Positions 21,567 to 32,057 of a DNA stretch of 64,000 bases are shown here, piece after piece. The notes beneath the pieces were generated by a model. The model saw nothing but the letters and a program-made list of their open reading frames with translations, was not told where the DNA came from and made no database searches. Origin of the DNA: Trichodelitschia bisporula (Eukaryota; Ascomycota; Dothideomycetes; Phaeotrichales; Phaeotrichaceae); assembly GCA_010356995.1 (NCBI GenBank), contig ML996700.1:310001-374000 (forward strand), in the 5' to 3' direction. The translations under genes were made by a program, and so were the position numbers. Numbering within the stretch: position 1 is the first letter of the stretch; each line of letters starts with the position of its first letter.

Positions 21567-23854
21567 CTACGCCTCCATCTCCCACTCCCCTTGGAAGACC
21601 TTCCTCTCCTGACCGGCCACAGGCAGGATATTGATGTCCCAGTTCTCATCCTCACCAGCAACGCGTTCCATGATGCACCGATTCCGCTCCGCAACCTCCC
21701 AGCTCACACCCCGCGATCCATGCACATCGAGAATATGCTCCATCAACGCAGCGACGCCCCCGAATATCCCCGTCCCCCGCCCCTCTCCCGTACAAAACGT
21801 ACACCCAAATGCACCATCCTCAGGCCCCCTCGCCAGTCCCGCCATCGAAGCCCGCTGTCCCGGCCCAGCCAGACTCTGTGATCCCTCACTACTGGTGCTG
21901 CTCCTGCTCAGCGGCCCACCGAACCCAAGTCCCGCACCCGCCATTCCACCACCCCCCGTGCTCATGGTTCCCGTCGCCGCCCCCGTCTTCCGCTTCACAT
22001 GGCTCTTAGCCAGAAACGCCCACCGGAACCGCACCACGCCGTTGCCAGAAGCCGCCTCGAACACCCGCACCCGTTGATCAAAGCCTACCCTGCTCTCTCG
22101 CTTCGTCCGTCCGAACAGCCCCTTCTTCTCGCCTGGCTTCGGCGCCGTTGCTACGGCCACGCCCTCAAAGGCGCACTGCCGACACCGCCATACTTGCCGG
22201 CTGGAGTACAGTCCTGCGGGTACCGTGTGCAGCTGCACGGCTTTGGTGAACTCTTCGCGGGCGTCCCACGCTCCGCGGCAGAAGCCCCAGTAGTTGTTTT
22301 CCTTGGATGGGCGTCCGAGAAGTAGGTGTGGAGCAGCGACGAGCGGTGGCGCGGCCTGGGAGGTGGTGTGGAGGTGGGGAGCGAGTGCTGGGTGCTGTGA
22401 GGGCGAGGGCGGTGCAGCGGTGAGACTCCATCTCTGGTACGAGGAATCCGCTGTGGGCGAGGGGAGCGTTGAAGGCACGGAGGCAGAGGAGACGGGGGAG
22501 TGCGGGGCCGTGAGGTGCATGCTCGGTACGGGGGAGAGGTGCGCGGGTAAGAGGGTGAGATTGAGTCGTGCGAGCGGCGAGGTGGTTTCTTCGTCGATGC
22601 TGCAGACGGGGATTTTGTCTGAGTAGTCGCTTGCGGACGACTGGCTCAGCGTGCTACGGTCCGAGGTGGAGGTGTGGCGCGAGAAGGTCGTGGCACTGGA
22701 GCTGGTGGGTGAAGTAGGTGCTGCACTGAAAGGCTGTCTGGCGTCTGGCCAGTAGGGTCCTGGGACCGGTGCGCTGATACGGTGATCCATTGGGGTGAGG
22801 GTTGGGGTTGGAGGTGCGGATCGAGGGGAGGTAGGGGCGGTGGAGGTGCTGAGGGTGCGACGTGGGGGTTGTGTGTGGCGGAGGGAGAGGAATCTGGCTA
22901 CTGGGCTTTGCGGGGGAGATGCCTGCGATTGCGGTTGTTCGACTGGTGCCGGTGTGGGTCCGGTGGTGAATGGGTCGGGTGCAGAGTAGGCGGAGAGATA
23001 GGTGCGAAGGGATTCGAGGGAGGGACGGCGGGTGGTCGGGGCTAAGTACTGGTGGGTGTGATGGTATGCGGTGGGTGCGGGGGCGGGGCAAGGCTGCTGC
23101 TGGTGGGAATGATGATAGGAATGCTGGTGGGCGTGCTGCTGTTGATACTGTGATTGGCAGTGGTGGAGGTGATGGTGGAGGTGGGAATGCTGCGACTGCG
23201 GCGAGTGGGGGTTGAGGGTGGGAGAGAGGGGAGCAGGAGAGAGAGTCGGAGAGGGAATCGCGGGGCTAGCATTCTCGCACCAAGCGCCAGCCACAAGGCG
23301 GCCACGCAGTCCGTCCAAGGCTGAAATGGTGTCGCGCCGACTGATCAAAGCGTCTTCCTGCAGCCGCGCCCAGTCCAGGCGGGCAGCATCGTGTTGCAGT
23401 GCGATTTGGAGGCTGCGCACGAGTTCTGACTGGAGTAGGATGGCGAGGCGGAGGAGGGTATTGCGTGCGATATCTGTGTCTCGTTATAAGAGCCCGTTCT
23501 TTAACCACGCAGCTATCGCGGACGATTCAACATACCGTCCCCGACCTGGAACTTAGTGCCCAGCTCGGCGTAGTGTGCGGCATAGCGCTGCGAGATGTGC
23601 AGCTCGCTGGCGGCGAGGCTGTCTTGCAACAGCTTTTCCTTGACGGTCTGTTCGGCCTTTGTGCACGCGACGGTTGGGGTGCCGGCGGTGGATGCGGATG
23701 TGGAGGCGGATGTGGAGATGGAGGCGCTGCGCCAGCGACTGGGCGCATGGTGTCGGCGCCGCAGTTGGCTTACGAGGTCGGCGGCGGCATGGAAGGCTGA
23801 CACGACGGCCGATACGGCGGCCGCGAGTTGAAGTGGAGGGGCGGAGTCTGCCAT
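21567..23854 (-). CDS. Fungal protein of unknown function, C2H2-like C-terminal module
   Basis: I do not recognise a named family. Exon 1 is 23854-23536 and exon 2 is 23473-21567, joined by a 62 bp intron (GTATGT...ACAG); the product is 741 residues. Residues 1-190 are helical-looking and Ala/Leu/Gln-rich, with no signal peptide. About 195-480 is low-complexity, rich in Pro, Ser, His and Gln, with a His/Gln-rich stretch near 210-255. The C terminus is ordered. It contains WGFCRGAWDAREEFTKAVQL (Cys about 505), WRCRQC (Cys about 537 and 540), a basic KTG/KKG-rich linker, and a C-X2-C-X18-H-X4-H arrangement (Cys 664, Cys 667, His 686, His 691) that resembles a C2H2 zinc site with a long loop. 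A DNA- or protein-binding role is possible but not shown. Confidence 0.8.
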
Positions 23855-25620
23855 GGCTTCTTGACTACTGGAGATAAAAGGCGCCTTGCGAGAGGGAGGG
23901 GGAGAGGGGAGAGAGGGTGCTGAGGTTATTGGAGTGAGGTGTTCATGATGTGTGTTGGAGTAGGAGGGTAGTTAGAGTACGAGTACAGTAGACGGGGGAG
24001 AGATGAAGGCCAGATCAAATGGACCCGGAGCTTTGGGGAATGCGGAGTCAAGACGGTTGTAAGAGGCAGGACGGTTGCAAGGTATAAGGGGTGTTATATC
24101 ACCAGCATCAGCTTCTTCCAGCACAACGTCAGAGAAAGCGAGAGCAGCGGTCGGCAATGGCCATGCCAGGCGGCCAGCAGCTGTGGCAGCTGTGGCATCA
24201 TGTATCACGGATCTAAGCCATGCATGTCCCGTCAGCCTCTCTCCGCCTTCTCCGCCTCCCCGTCTCTCTTCCTCTCTTCCTCTCTTCCATTTCCTCTGCC
24301 TCTTCCTCTTCCTCTTCCTCTCCTTCTCATTGTTCTCCTCATTTCCCCCAGCTCAACCAACACCCAACAACCCGGTCCCCCCCACATCATGGACAGTTAC
24401 GTTGCAAGGCTGCGGTGGCTACACGGCCGGCACCCGTAACACGGCAGCAACCCTTGAGAGGATCCAGCACAGCCCACGAACAGCGAAGCACCGCCCATGC
24501 CGCTATATCAACTGCGCTATCATACGTCCACTCACCTCCTTCCTCTCTGCCATGCGCCGACGCTGCGTGTTTGCATGCCTCCAAGCGAGATAATCGCCAC
24601 ACACCTCCAAATATAAACGAGCAGCGGTCCAAAACAAGCAGACGATAAAACAAACGGTGTGCACCCTCCCGCCCTTTCTCCTCAAACAGCTCCTCTCTCC
24701 TCTCCCCCTCCCCGCATTGCAAAACCCCCCTCCCCCCCACCCACCCACTCCGCAGCCCCCAAAAAACAAACGCAGGCAACCGCCACTTCCCATCCCCAGT
24801 GCACCCATCTACCAACCCTACCCTCGGCCATCCGTCCGTCCGTCCACCCCGCCTTCCCACAGCGCGGAAGCACGCGCCCGCGACAAAGGAAAAAAGCCGT
24901 TACACGCGGACGCGGGGTGCGAAATGGCGGCTGCGGCGTGCCGCTGCCGATATGCGGCTGGAGAAGAGGTCTACGTTATGCAAGGCCCTTGGAACCATCG
25001 GTCGGCCTGCTGGGGGGGTATATGCTTACTGACCACGCTTTTTCCCTGCATATGTTTGGGCTGAACCGTTTTTCCGACGCATGTCGCCCCTACGCCCAAG
25101 AGGGCAGGCGGGCGGACTTGCCCGTTTTGCGCGGTGCCATGGGCGCTGTAGTCGTGATTGTCTCGGGTTCACCGCACAGGTAAGTGGGCCAGGTGCGGCT
25201 GGCAAAGTGAGATGCCCAAACGGGCCCGGGAGATCCAACTTCCCACCAGGGAAAAGGCTGGATTTTCCATGACCGAATGCCAGCCCTTGTGCAGCTCAAG
25301 TGTTCAGGCACCAAAATGCATTTATGAACTTCCCTAATACGCCAACAAGTCCTGCTTACATACACGCTGCCCTGCCTTTGGATATCAGATAGAGATCAAG
25401 AAACGTCTATGAACATTTCCCACGTGAATTAGGAAGAATCCACGACGCCCCAAGCACAAGAAAAATTCGGATACCTGCCCCGTGAGTAACGCACAAGAGA
25501 AGGGAAAGCCCAGTGACGGGTATCTTGTAGAGAGAAGAGATCGTCATGACACAATCCCCAACCATCTTCATTTCCATCTCTCGTCCCTTCCCGCCCAAGT
25601 CCATCGTCAATCGTAAGACC
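23855..25620. other. Gap, no supported gene
   Basis: About 1.8 kb lying 5' of the 741-residue protein gene and 3' of the next gene. The plus strand is C/T-rich at 24230-24360 (TCTTCC/CCTCTT repeats) and C-rich at 24660-24860. Several frames cross these tracts but they are low-complexity and look non-coding. Confidence 0.4.
24240..24345. repeat. Pyrimidine microsatellite-like tract (TCTTCC/CCTCTT)
   Basis: An imperfect C/T-only tract of short TCTTCC, CCTCTT and TTCCTC units, lying about 400-500 bp upstream of the minus-strand gene starting at 23854. Confidence 0.6.
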
Positions 25621-27701
25621 CTACTCTTCAACCACAATCATCACGCTCTTCCTCGCCCGAACCTCCACCTCGACAACTCGCGGAACCATAGCCGCACGTT
25701 CAACGAACCTCTCTCCTCTTGCTCCGGCCCTCTCCGCGTCCCTCACAGCAGGGCCCATGAACCTCCTCCTCGCCTTCGTGACGCTCAAACTGCGCGCCAC
25801 CTCAACCTTTGCCTCCAGCGGCTCCACGCCCGCCTCTTCCTCTCCATGCTCTTCCCAAACCCGATTCCTCAACCACGCCCCCTCTCCCCGGTCCGCAACA
25901 TTGATACCTCCCTGCAGTGCAGACAGCCCCGAGATCCGATCGCCAGGTTCAACCACCTTTCCCACCGTAATCATCTCCCACTCCGGCTCCGTCGCACCCA
26001 TCGCCCATGATCCGACACGGCCCTCTCCACCACCCAAAGATTCGTCGCGCGGCGTACTAGGTGACGAAGGCGAAGACGGACTCGGTGTCAGACCCCGCTC
26101 ATCGGCGTACGGAGTACTATCTTCGACAAGAGTGGATTTAAAGGTAGGAGCGGGCACAATTGGGGTGGAAAACGGTAGAGGAAGCGGCTTTTCGATCGGA
26201 GGAGCCGGAGGCGCACGGCTCGGTGCCGGAATCGGGCATCTAACTACAGCTGGGGGCCCCTTTTTAGGCGTCGCGGGTCCATCTTTTGCGGGAGTTGCGG
26301 GCCCAGGGCTGGGATTGGAACCGATGCGCGGGCTGGGGACGGTGCGAGTGCGGCGGAGCGGTCGGGGGCGGTGGATGGTTGAGAGCGTAGGGACGGTATT
26401 GTTGCGGGGCGTGCCTGGCCCAGGGATGAGGGGCGAGTGCTTGTGGAACGAGGACTGGGAGCGAGCGGAGGCGGGAGGGAAGAGCAGGAGGCGGGGCGAG
26501 GGTTGCGGGGAGGTGTTTGCGCGGTGGAGGCCGGGTTTGGCAGGGAGAGCGAGCGTCTGGCGGGCGTCAGCTAGTGAACACGGCATAGTGCGGTGTTGCA
26601 GTGGTGCTGGTGTATGGTTTCACAAGAACGACGCTGTGTTGTGGTTCGCGGATGGCTTACCTTGAGCCCATTTCCACCGCTCTTGGTCAGTCTCCTCGCA
26701 AGCAACCCCTCGGGCTTTTGCTCGCCTTCACTTCCAGGCAAAACGCCGCGAAACATTACACTGTATCGCTCCATCTGCGCCACATTCGGGATGTTCACGT
26801 CCAGCATTAAACCCCTCGGTGTGGCGTTCATAGTACCGGGGGAACGGTCCGGACGGGGAGAACGATCTGGACGAGGAGAGCCATCGGGTCGAGGAGAGCG
26901 GTCAGGCCGAGGACTATTGCCCTCTCCCCGGTTGAGCCGGTCCGACGGTACAGTCTGGCTGCGCTTGACAACGTGCCTCGGACCTCTCTGAGCCGTCATT
27001 CCACTCTCCACCACCTTGGGCAGGCGAACCACTCTCGGCCCCTCAACATCACTCCCACCTCCATTAATTGGCCACGTACCCTCCTTCCTCACTCCCGGTG
27101 AGGCTTTCTTCCCGAACAACCCGCCCAGCGACCGCCACCGACTCAACTTCGGCCTCTCCGCCACCGGTCCGCCAACCACCTCTACCGTAACCATAGTCTT
27201 CCCCTGCCACCCAGCAGTACCGTGCCCCACACTCCTGTTGCTCTCAGGCGTGAGCACATCCCGGCTCGAGGTCAATATCTCTTGGCTAGGCACCTTTAAC
27301 ACGCGCGCAGGAGTATTCTGGCCCGACGCCCGCGTAGGGCTACCGATGGCAAGACCGATCTGGGAGGCCGGGGTAAGGAGCGGCGTGGGTGGATTACCGG
27401 CGAGGGGATTCTGGTGCTGACCCATGGTTGAGGTGCTGATGCTCAGCGGCGAGGCTGCGGGCCGTTGTTGTTTACGGGAGGGGGGGAGGCGCGGGCTGCT
27501 AGAAGTACTATTGCTGCCGCTATTGTCATGAGGGGCGGTTCGAGGACGTAGGGACAAAGCTGTCGCTACGGTTCCTGTGCTGTGGTTTCCGTGTGGGATA
27601 AGGAGGTAGGAGTTTCCTTTTGGTGGTGTCTCGGGTGCATTCTTCTGTGGTGGGTCGGGACGGAGTCTCAGCGAGCGGGAGCGGCTGAGGAGTTTCGCCA
27701 T
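25621..27701 (-). CDS. Pro/Ser-rich fungal protein of unknown function
   Basis: Not recognised. Exon 1 is 27701-26661 (347 codons). Exon 2 is taken as 26556-25621, giving 658 residues. The donor is a clean GTAAGC; the acceptor chosen, GCCAG at 26557, keeps phase and gives GLK-TLALPAKPG, while the nearer CTAG acceptor would change frame. The protein is basic and disordered, dominated by Pro, Ser, Thr and Arg, with many SP and TP pairs that are potential proline-directed kinase sites. Residues RWRSLGGLFGKK form a short basic motif common in fungal signalling and cell-end proteins. Four SPRPDR repeats occur near residues 265-288. The C-terminal third (ADERGL to the end) looks more ordered and helical, with WAMGATEPEWEMITVG and a Val/Arg-rich end. 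A frame opening 60 codons upstream exists but reads like leader. Confidence 0.7.
26843..26914 (-). repeat. 18 bp coding minisatellite (SPRPDR x4)
   Basis: Four in-frame 18 bp units encoding Ser-Pro-Arg-Pro-Asp-Arg/Gly lie inside the Pro/Ser-rich protein gene. Third-position differences between units show that they are not a very recent expansion. Confidence 0.85.
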
Positions 27702-29583
27702 GCTTGAGACGGGCGAGAAGTCAAATTTCCAGACGCTTTCGAGTTGGTGAAGACGTGAAGATGTGAAGCCGAGGTGAGATGGTGAGTGGGTGTAGAAGGC
27801 AAAAGTCGGAATGAAAGGTATATTTTTGGTAAATGAGCGTATGAACAGATCAAAAGCACACAGTACTTGACAATGATTCAAAACATAGAACAGCGAAGGT
27901 CAAGGAATGGACGGCCCTCTCAGAGAAGCCAGACACAAAAGGGACTGTGTTTGTGGTGAAGGAAGAGGAAGAGGAGGAGGAGGAGGAGGAGGAGGAGGAG
28001 GAGGAGAAAGCGAAGGAGAGTGGAGAGTGATGAGCGGAGGGGGACTGGGATGCAAATGAAAAATGACGAGGGGTGGCATGTACTCTACAGAGGAGAAAAG
28101 CCGCGAAAGAGGGTGACTAGTCTAGCAACTCTAAGACCATCCAAACGCCAGCAAATTCCCAAACACTCCATCCGCCAGGGACCAACCATGGCTGACGCAA
28201 ACCAACAACGGCAAATTCATCACCACAAACATCACCTCTCCTCCTACGACAACGCCGTCAATGCACTGAGCGCGCGCCAAAAGGGGATGCCGGATTAAGA
28301 AAAGAAGAGAGAGAGCGGGAAACACGAGTACAGTTGCATCCGTTCCCGTCACATCCCGCGCCCATCTCTCGTACTGTACCCTCACCACTCTCTCGTCTTA
28401 CATTCAAGTCATCACCAATGATCTGAAGTGGTCAGCACGAATTTGGAGGTTCCAAAAAAGAACGCCACTAGACCGCAAGAAAAGTGCAACGTCTGGCGTT
28501 TCACCCCTCTTCTAGCCTTGCGCCATTCCCGCCCGCCAATCTCGCTACGCCCCGACCTTATCAAACCTCCGGCCTGTCAAGGCTAAGGAATGCCATGACG
28601 CCTGCCATTTGACCACGCCTCCGCGCCTCTCATGCGCGCAACCTCCGCCGTGCTGGGCAACGCATTGGATGCCAGGCAATATAAAGAATCACCGGTACCG
28701 CCGTGCTCGAATGAGTGATGCCCTGCTTGCTCTTTCACTCGTTGAGGGACCCCTGTTCACGCATACTATGGACAGTGTAATTTGAATGGTTTGTTTATGT
28801 TCTTGAACACGAGCTGATCAAATTGTCTAGATCGACATTCGACGCGTCTTTACCTTAGAGCTTGAAGTCGACCATCTAGGCTGCCTCAGCTACTTCCTCA
28901 CGTGCTCAGCCCGTTGAAGGGTATGGGTGGAAATCGCAAGTAGTTTTTAGACGCTCTTTCGACACAACGTGGTGATCCGTGTGTGCGAGGTTGGGAGACT
29001 TCGATTCGAGGGTTACCCGGTTGTAGGCGCAACCGCGTTGGTCATTGACTCGGACCACAACGCATGTCGTTCTGGAGGGCACGGCTTTCTGGACTTGCAG
29101 CGGTCCAAAGAGGACAAGAATATGGCCTCACGCCAAGGTTGTCACAGCGGAGGAGGGCTGTCCTCCGGTAACTGTCTTCGTGTCCAAGAGTGCGAAGACT
29201 GAGTTGAATGTCGATCGACAGCCTCGTAGTCTGCACACAGCTTTAATGGTACAGTTACAGCAGTTTTCGCTCGCTCCAGCCTCCTCATCCTCATCTGACG
29301 CCTACTGTGCATCCTGGATGTGGTAACCTTCATGTCCGACGTGGGCCCTCATCCGGATCGAGAACCGTCATCGATACCTTTTGATCACCGAGAATTCGGA
29401 CAACATGGCTTCTGATAAGTGGCTGTGAAGATCCGCACCCGACCGATGCCTGCATTCGTGTGGTCGGCACAGTGGTTGTTGGCTGATATTTTATGGCGTT
29501 CCTTCGCGTTATGGCGTCCCTTGGCGTTGTAGGCAGGCGATCGCCGAATCTGAAATCGCTTGAGCTGGCTCTGAACCATCCGC
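27702..29583. other. Gap between Pro/Ser-rich gene and VPS22
   Basis: About 1.9 kb. The first few hundred bases are the promoter side of the minus-strand Pro/Ser-rich gene and include a (GAG)12 microsatellite at 27971-28006. The remainder has only short frames without recognisable domains. Confidence 0.4.
27971..28006. repeat. (GAG)12 microsatellite
   Basis: Twelve perfect GAG units, preceded by imperfect GAAGAG copies from about 27961. They lie about 270 bp upstream of the start codon of the minus-strand gene, so they read as CTC repeats in its leader or promoter. Confidence 0.9.
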
Positions 29584-30416
29584 TCATCGTTGATCCGAAT
29601 CGTGAATGAACGTAGGAGACCAATATTCCGTCTCATCGCACTGCAAATCAACCCACACCAGTGAATCGGCAACCAAATCATCCATCACGGCCATGGCTCG
29701 AGCTTGTTCCCAATTGAGGTTGTCCAGCAGCATTGACACCGTGACGAACCCTAGAACCTGAATTGCTTCCAGCACAGTCGACTGATCCGTATTCAGCTCC
29801 TTGGGGATCGAGCGTATCATTTGCTTCTTTCCAAGATTCATCACCGTAAAGCCAGATCCTAATGGTTCCAGCGATTTGACTGCTCGTCCGATATCATCAC
29901 TAACCACATCCATCAGTAATGGACACAAGGAGGAAACAAAGAGGCGTACTCGGAAACCTCCATGCCACCACCGATGCTTTTTCCCTTCTGGATCCGTCGG
30001 CGAATTTCAGCGACCTCTATCATTCCGCCATTCTCGGCTCTGGTCTCGCGGCAGAGTTGCACCACTCTTACTGCCACTTCAAAGTAGAAGTCGTTGACGT
30101 TACCGCCTAGCACTTGCGCCCACATGTTACTACCCGTTCCCTTTCCGCCCTCCTTGCTGGTGTGAGAAGAGGCGAGAGGATCTACGCCGATAGCATTACA
30201 CATGCGAGCGAATTCGGCACGAAATGTGGGGTTGCTCCGGATCCCCTTACCATGCGTGATGCTGAACTGGTGTAATAACTGCTGGAACACAGACAGCTGA
30301 GTCTGGAGTGACTCGACATGGGCAGCTCGTAGTGTGGAGCCATGGTTCGTGTAAGCATTGTTGATTGCAGCATTTGAAAACGCAGACAAGCCGACTCCTC
30401 GGCGAGATGAGGCCAT
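29584..30416 (-). CDS. VPS22: ESCRT-II subunit Vps22 (Snf8/EAP30)
   Basis: Subunit of ESCRT-II, which sorts ubiquitinated cargo into multivesicular bodies on endosomes. Exon 1 is 30416-29950 and exon 2 is 29899-29584. The 50 bp intron (GTACGC...GTTAG) joins MEVS-DDDIGRAVKSLEPLG, the family's expected junction. The product is 260 residues (human SNF8 has 258). Residues 1-70 hold the N-terminal helical hairpin (RRGVGLSAF; HVESLQTQLSVFQQLLHQF). The block FRAEFARMCNAIGVDPLASS follows, then the two winged-helix domains (DFYFEVAVRVVQLC; LGFVTVSMLLDNLNWEQARA) ending LVWVDLQ...EYWSPTFI. A short Gly/Lys-rich insert (HTSKEGGKGTGSN) interrupts the usual DPLASS-to-W loop. The start is the Met after a leader-like in-frame stretch. 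The gene is divergent from RPL7. Confidence 0.94.
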
Positions 30417-30619
30417 TATTGTTTGGGGACATGTCAGTGAATGGCGGGGCGTGGTGTTGAGATGAGGTGCAGGGGTCAGAGTGTCCAAGCTTCTAGCGCC
30501 AAGCGTATCGGTCCGGGAGAACCAAGCGCCGGCGCGCACTCAAGTTTGATTTTTCCCACTTCAACTCCGCTACCTCCTCGATATCGACGACCGCTCGCAC
30601 ATCGACAACCACCGACAAA
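30417..30619. promoter_or_regulatory. Shared VPS22/RPL7 divergent promoter region
   Basis: Only 203 bp separate the start codons of VPS22 (minus) and RPL7 (plus), so both promoters must lie here or reach into the genes. A pyrimidine-rich stretch at about 30550-30600 precedes the RPL7 start, as is common for ribosomal protein genes. No TATA box is evident. Confidence 0.6.
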
Positions 30620-32057
30620 ATGGCCCCTTCAAAGACGTATGTGCTCTCCACTTTCATCACTGATACCTGGGTAGAGATTGCAGAATAGTCATGGATCCTC
30701 GCTGGAGCCGCTTGCGGCTATAAACCACTCGAACTTTTCCTGAACGTCGGTCCTCACACGCCTGTGCTCTTTCGGCTCGACGTGTGAGAATGCGACTTCG
30801 GGGCGTTGGAGTTTAAGATTTTCTTATCCCCTAAATGCATGTGCACAATGGTTGCTTCGGCGCCTTTGCGCAGTTCTCTCGAGCTTGTCGCGCTGTTGGC
30901 GATCGCGAGCTTCCTCTGATTGAAGGGTGCAACTCGAGGCTCGTGCCTGTCAGCGCCCACACTGGGACTCGTTGATCGACTTCAGCCGGCATCCAAGAGT
31001 ATCTCCAGTGAGAATGCCGCACTTGCTGCAATTCTCTACTCGGAGTACTATCCAATCGCCCGACTATTCTGACATCTGCCTCCAGGAGCGTCCCGACCGA
31101 GAAGGACATCCTTGTCCCGGAGACTCTGCTCAAGAAGCGCAAGTCCCAGGAGAAGGAGCGCGAGCAGCGTGCAGCTGACTTGCAGAAGAAGCGCGCGGTA
31201 CGTTCATCTCAAATTTTCTTTGGAGGGCGTTTTTGTGATGATAGCACACACCACGCGACTAGGCTACGGCCGATGCTGTCGCTTTATTAACCATCTTTCG
31301 GGTCTGAAAAGAATTTACGTCGGGAATACTGCAGTTGGGCACATGCGCATTTCCGAATCCATGGCTAACTGATGTTCTCTATAGGCCAATAAGGAGAAGC
31401 GCAAGGTCATCTTCAAGCGTGCCGAGTCCTACATCAAGGAGTACCGTGATGCGGAGCGCGAGAAGATCCGCCTGTCTCGCCTCGCGAAGCAGGATGGCTC
31501 CTTCTACGTGCCCGCTGAGCCCAAGCTCGCCTTCGTCATCCGCATCAAGGGTATCAACAAGATCGATCCCAAGAAGCGCAAGACCCTCCAGCTTCTGCGC
31601 CTTCTGCAGATCAACAACGGCGTCTTTGTTCGCCTTACCAAGGCCACGATCGAGATGTTGCGCATTGTCGAACCCTTCATCGCCTACGGTTACCCCAACC
31701 TGAAGTCCGTCCGCGAGCTCGTCTACAAGCGTGGCTATGGCAAGATGTGAGAACCTTCCTATTGGTGTCTGTACAGCGCTGACCCATTCCAGCAACAAGC
31801 AGCGTATCCCGCTCACCGACAACGCACTGATTGAGGAGACGCTCGGCAAGTTCGGCATCGTCTGCGTTGAGGATCTTATCCACGAGATCTACACTGTTGG
31901 CCCCAACTTCAAGCAGGCCTCCAACTTCCTGTGGCCCTTCAAGCTGTCCAACCCCACTGGTGGCTTCCGGACTCGCAAGTTCAAGCACTTCATCGAGGGT
32001 GGTGACCTGGGCAACCGTGAGGACCACATCAACGCTCTGATCCGGCAGATGAACTAG
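30620..32057 (+). CDS. RPL7: 60S ribosomal protein L7 (uL30)
   Basis: Cytosolic large-subunit ribosomal protein. Exons are 30620-30636, 31086-31197, 31385-31746 and 31793-32057, giving 251 residues, close to yeast L7 (244). Introns are 449, 187 and 46 bp, all GT-AG with matching phase; the first two are long for this window. The N-terminal part is basic ([37 protein letters not shown]). The L30 fold starts at [20 protein letters not shown] and [20 protein letters not shown]. The tail is the L7 signature [20 protein letters not shown] followed by INALIRQMN. Exon 1 encodes only MAPSK and part of the next codon, a usual arrangement in fungal ribosomal protein genes. Intron 2 hosts a box C/D snoRNA, so transcription of this gene should also supply the guide RNA. 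Confidence 0.97.
31230..31312 (+). ncRNA. Box C/D snoRNA in RPL7 intron 2 (snR39/snR39b-like)
   Basis: C box GTGATGA at 31235-31241 and D box CTGA at 31304-31307 are bracketed by a short terminal stem (TTTTT at 31230-31234 against AAAGA at 31308-31312, one G-U). The 14 bases directly before the D box (31290-31303, ACCATCTTTCGGGT) are perfectly complementary to the conserved LSU rRNA stretch ACCCGAAAGATGGT. By the D+5 rule the modified base is the G of ACCCG, equivalent from memory to yeast 25S Gm805, two bases from Am807. Known background: yeast RPL7A and RPL7B introns host snR39 and snR59 (Am807), and snR39b guides Gm805. The host gene and target area are therefore conserved. Internal C' and D' boxes are not clear. 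Expression is inferred from position. Confidence 0.85.

Noticed and set aside
27702-27881. 60-codon N-terminal extension of the Pro/Ser-rich protein
   Set aside because: The extension is Phe/His-rich and unlike the body of the protein; MAKLLSRSRS is a more natural start.
30767-30775. CTCTTTCGG in RPL7 intron 1, resembling a second guide for the Am807-equivalent site
   Set aside because: Only 8 bases match the rRNA, it is followed by CTCGA rather than a D box, and no C box lies upstream. It may be chance or a decayed relic.
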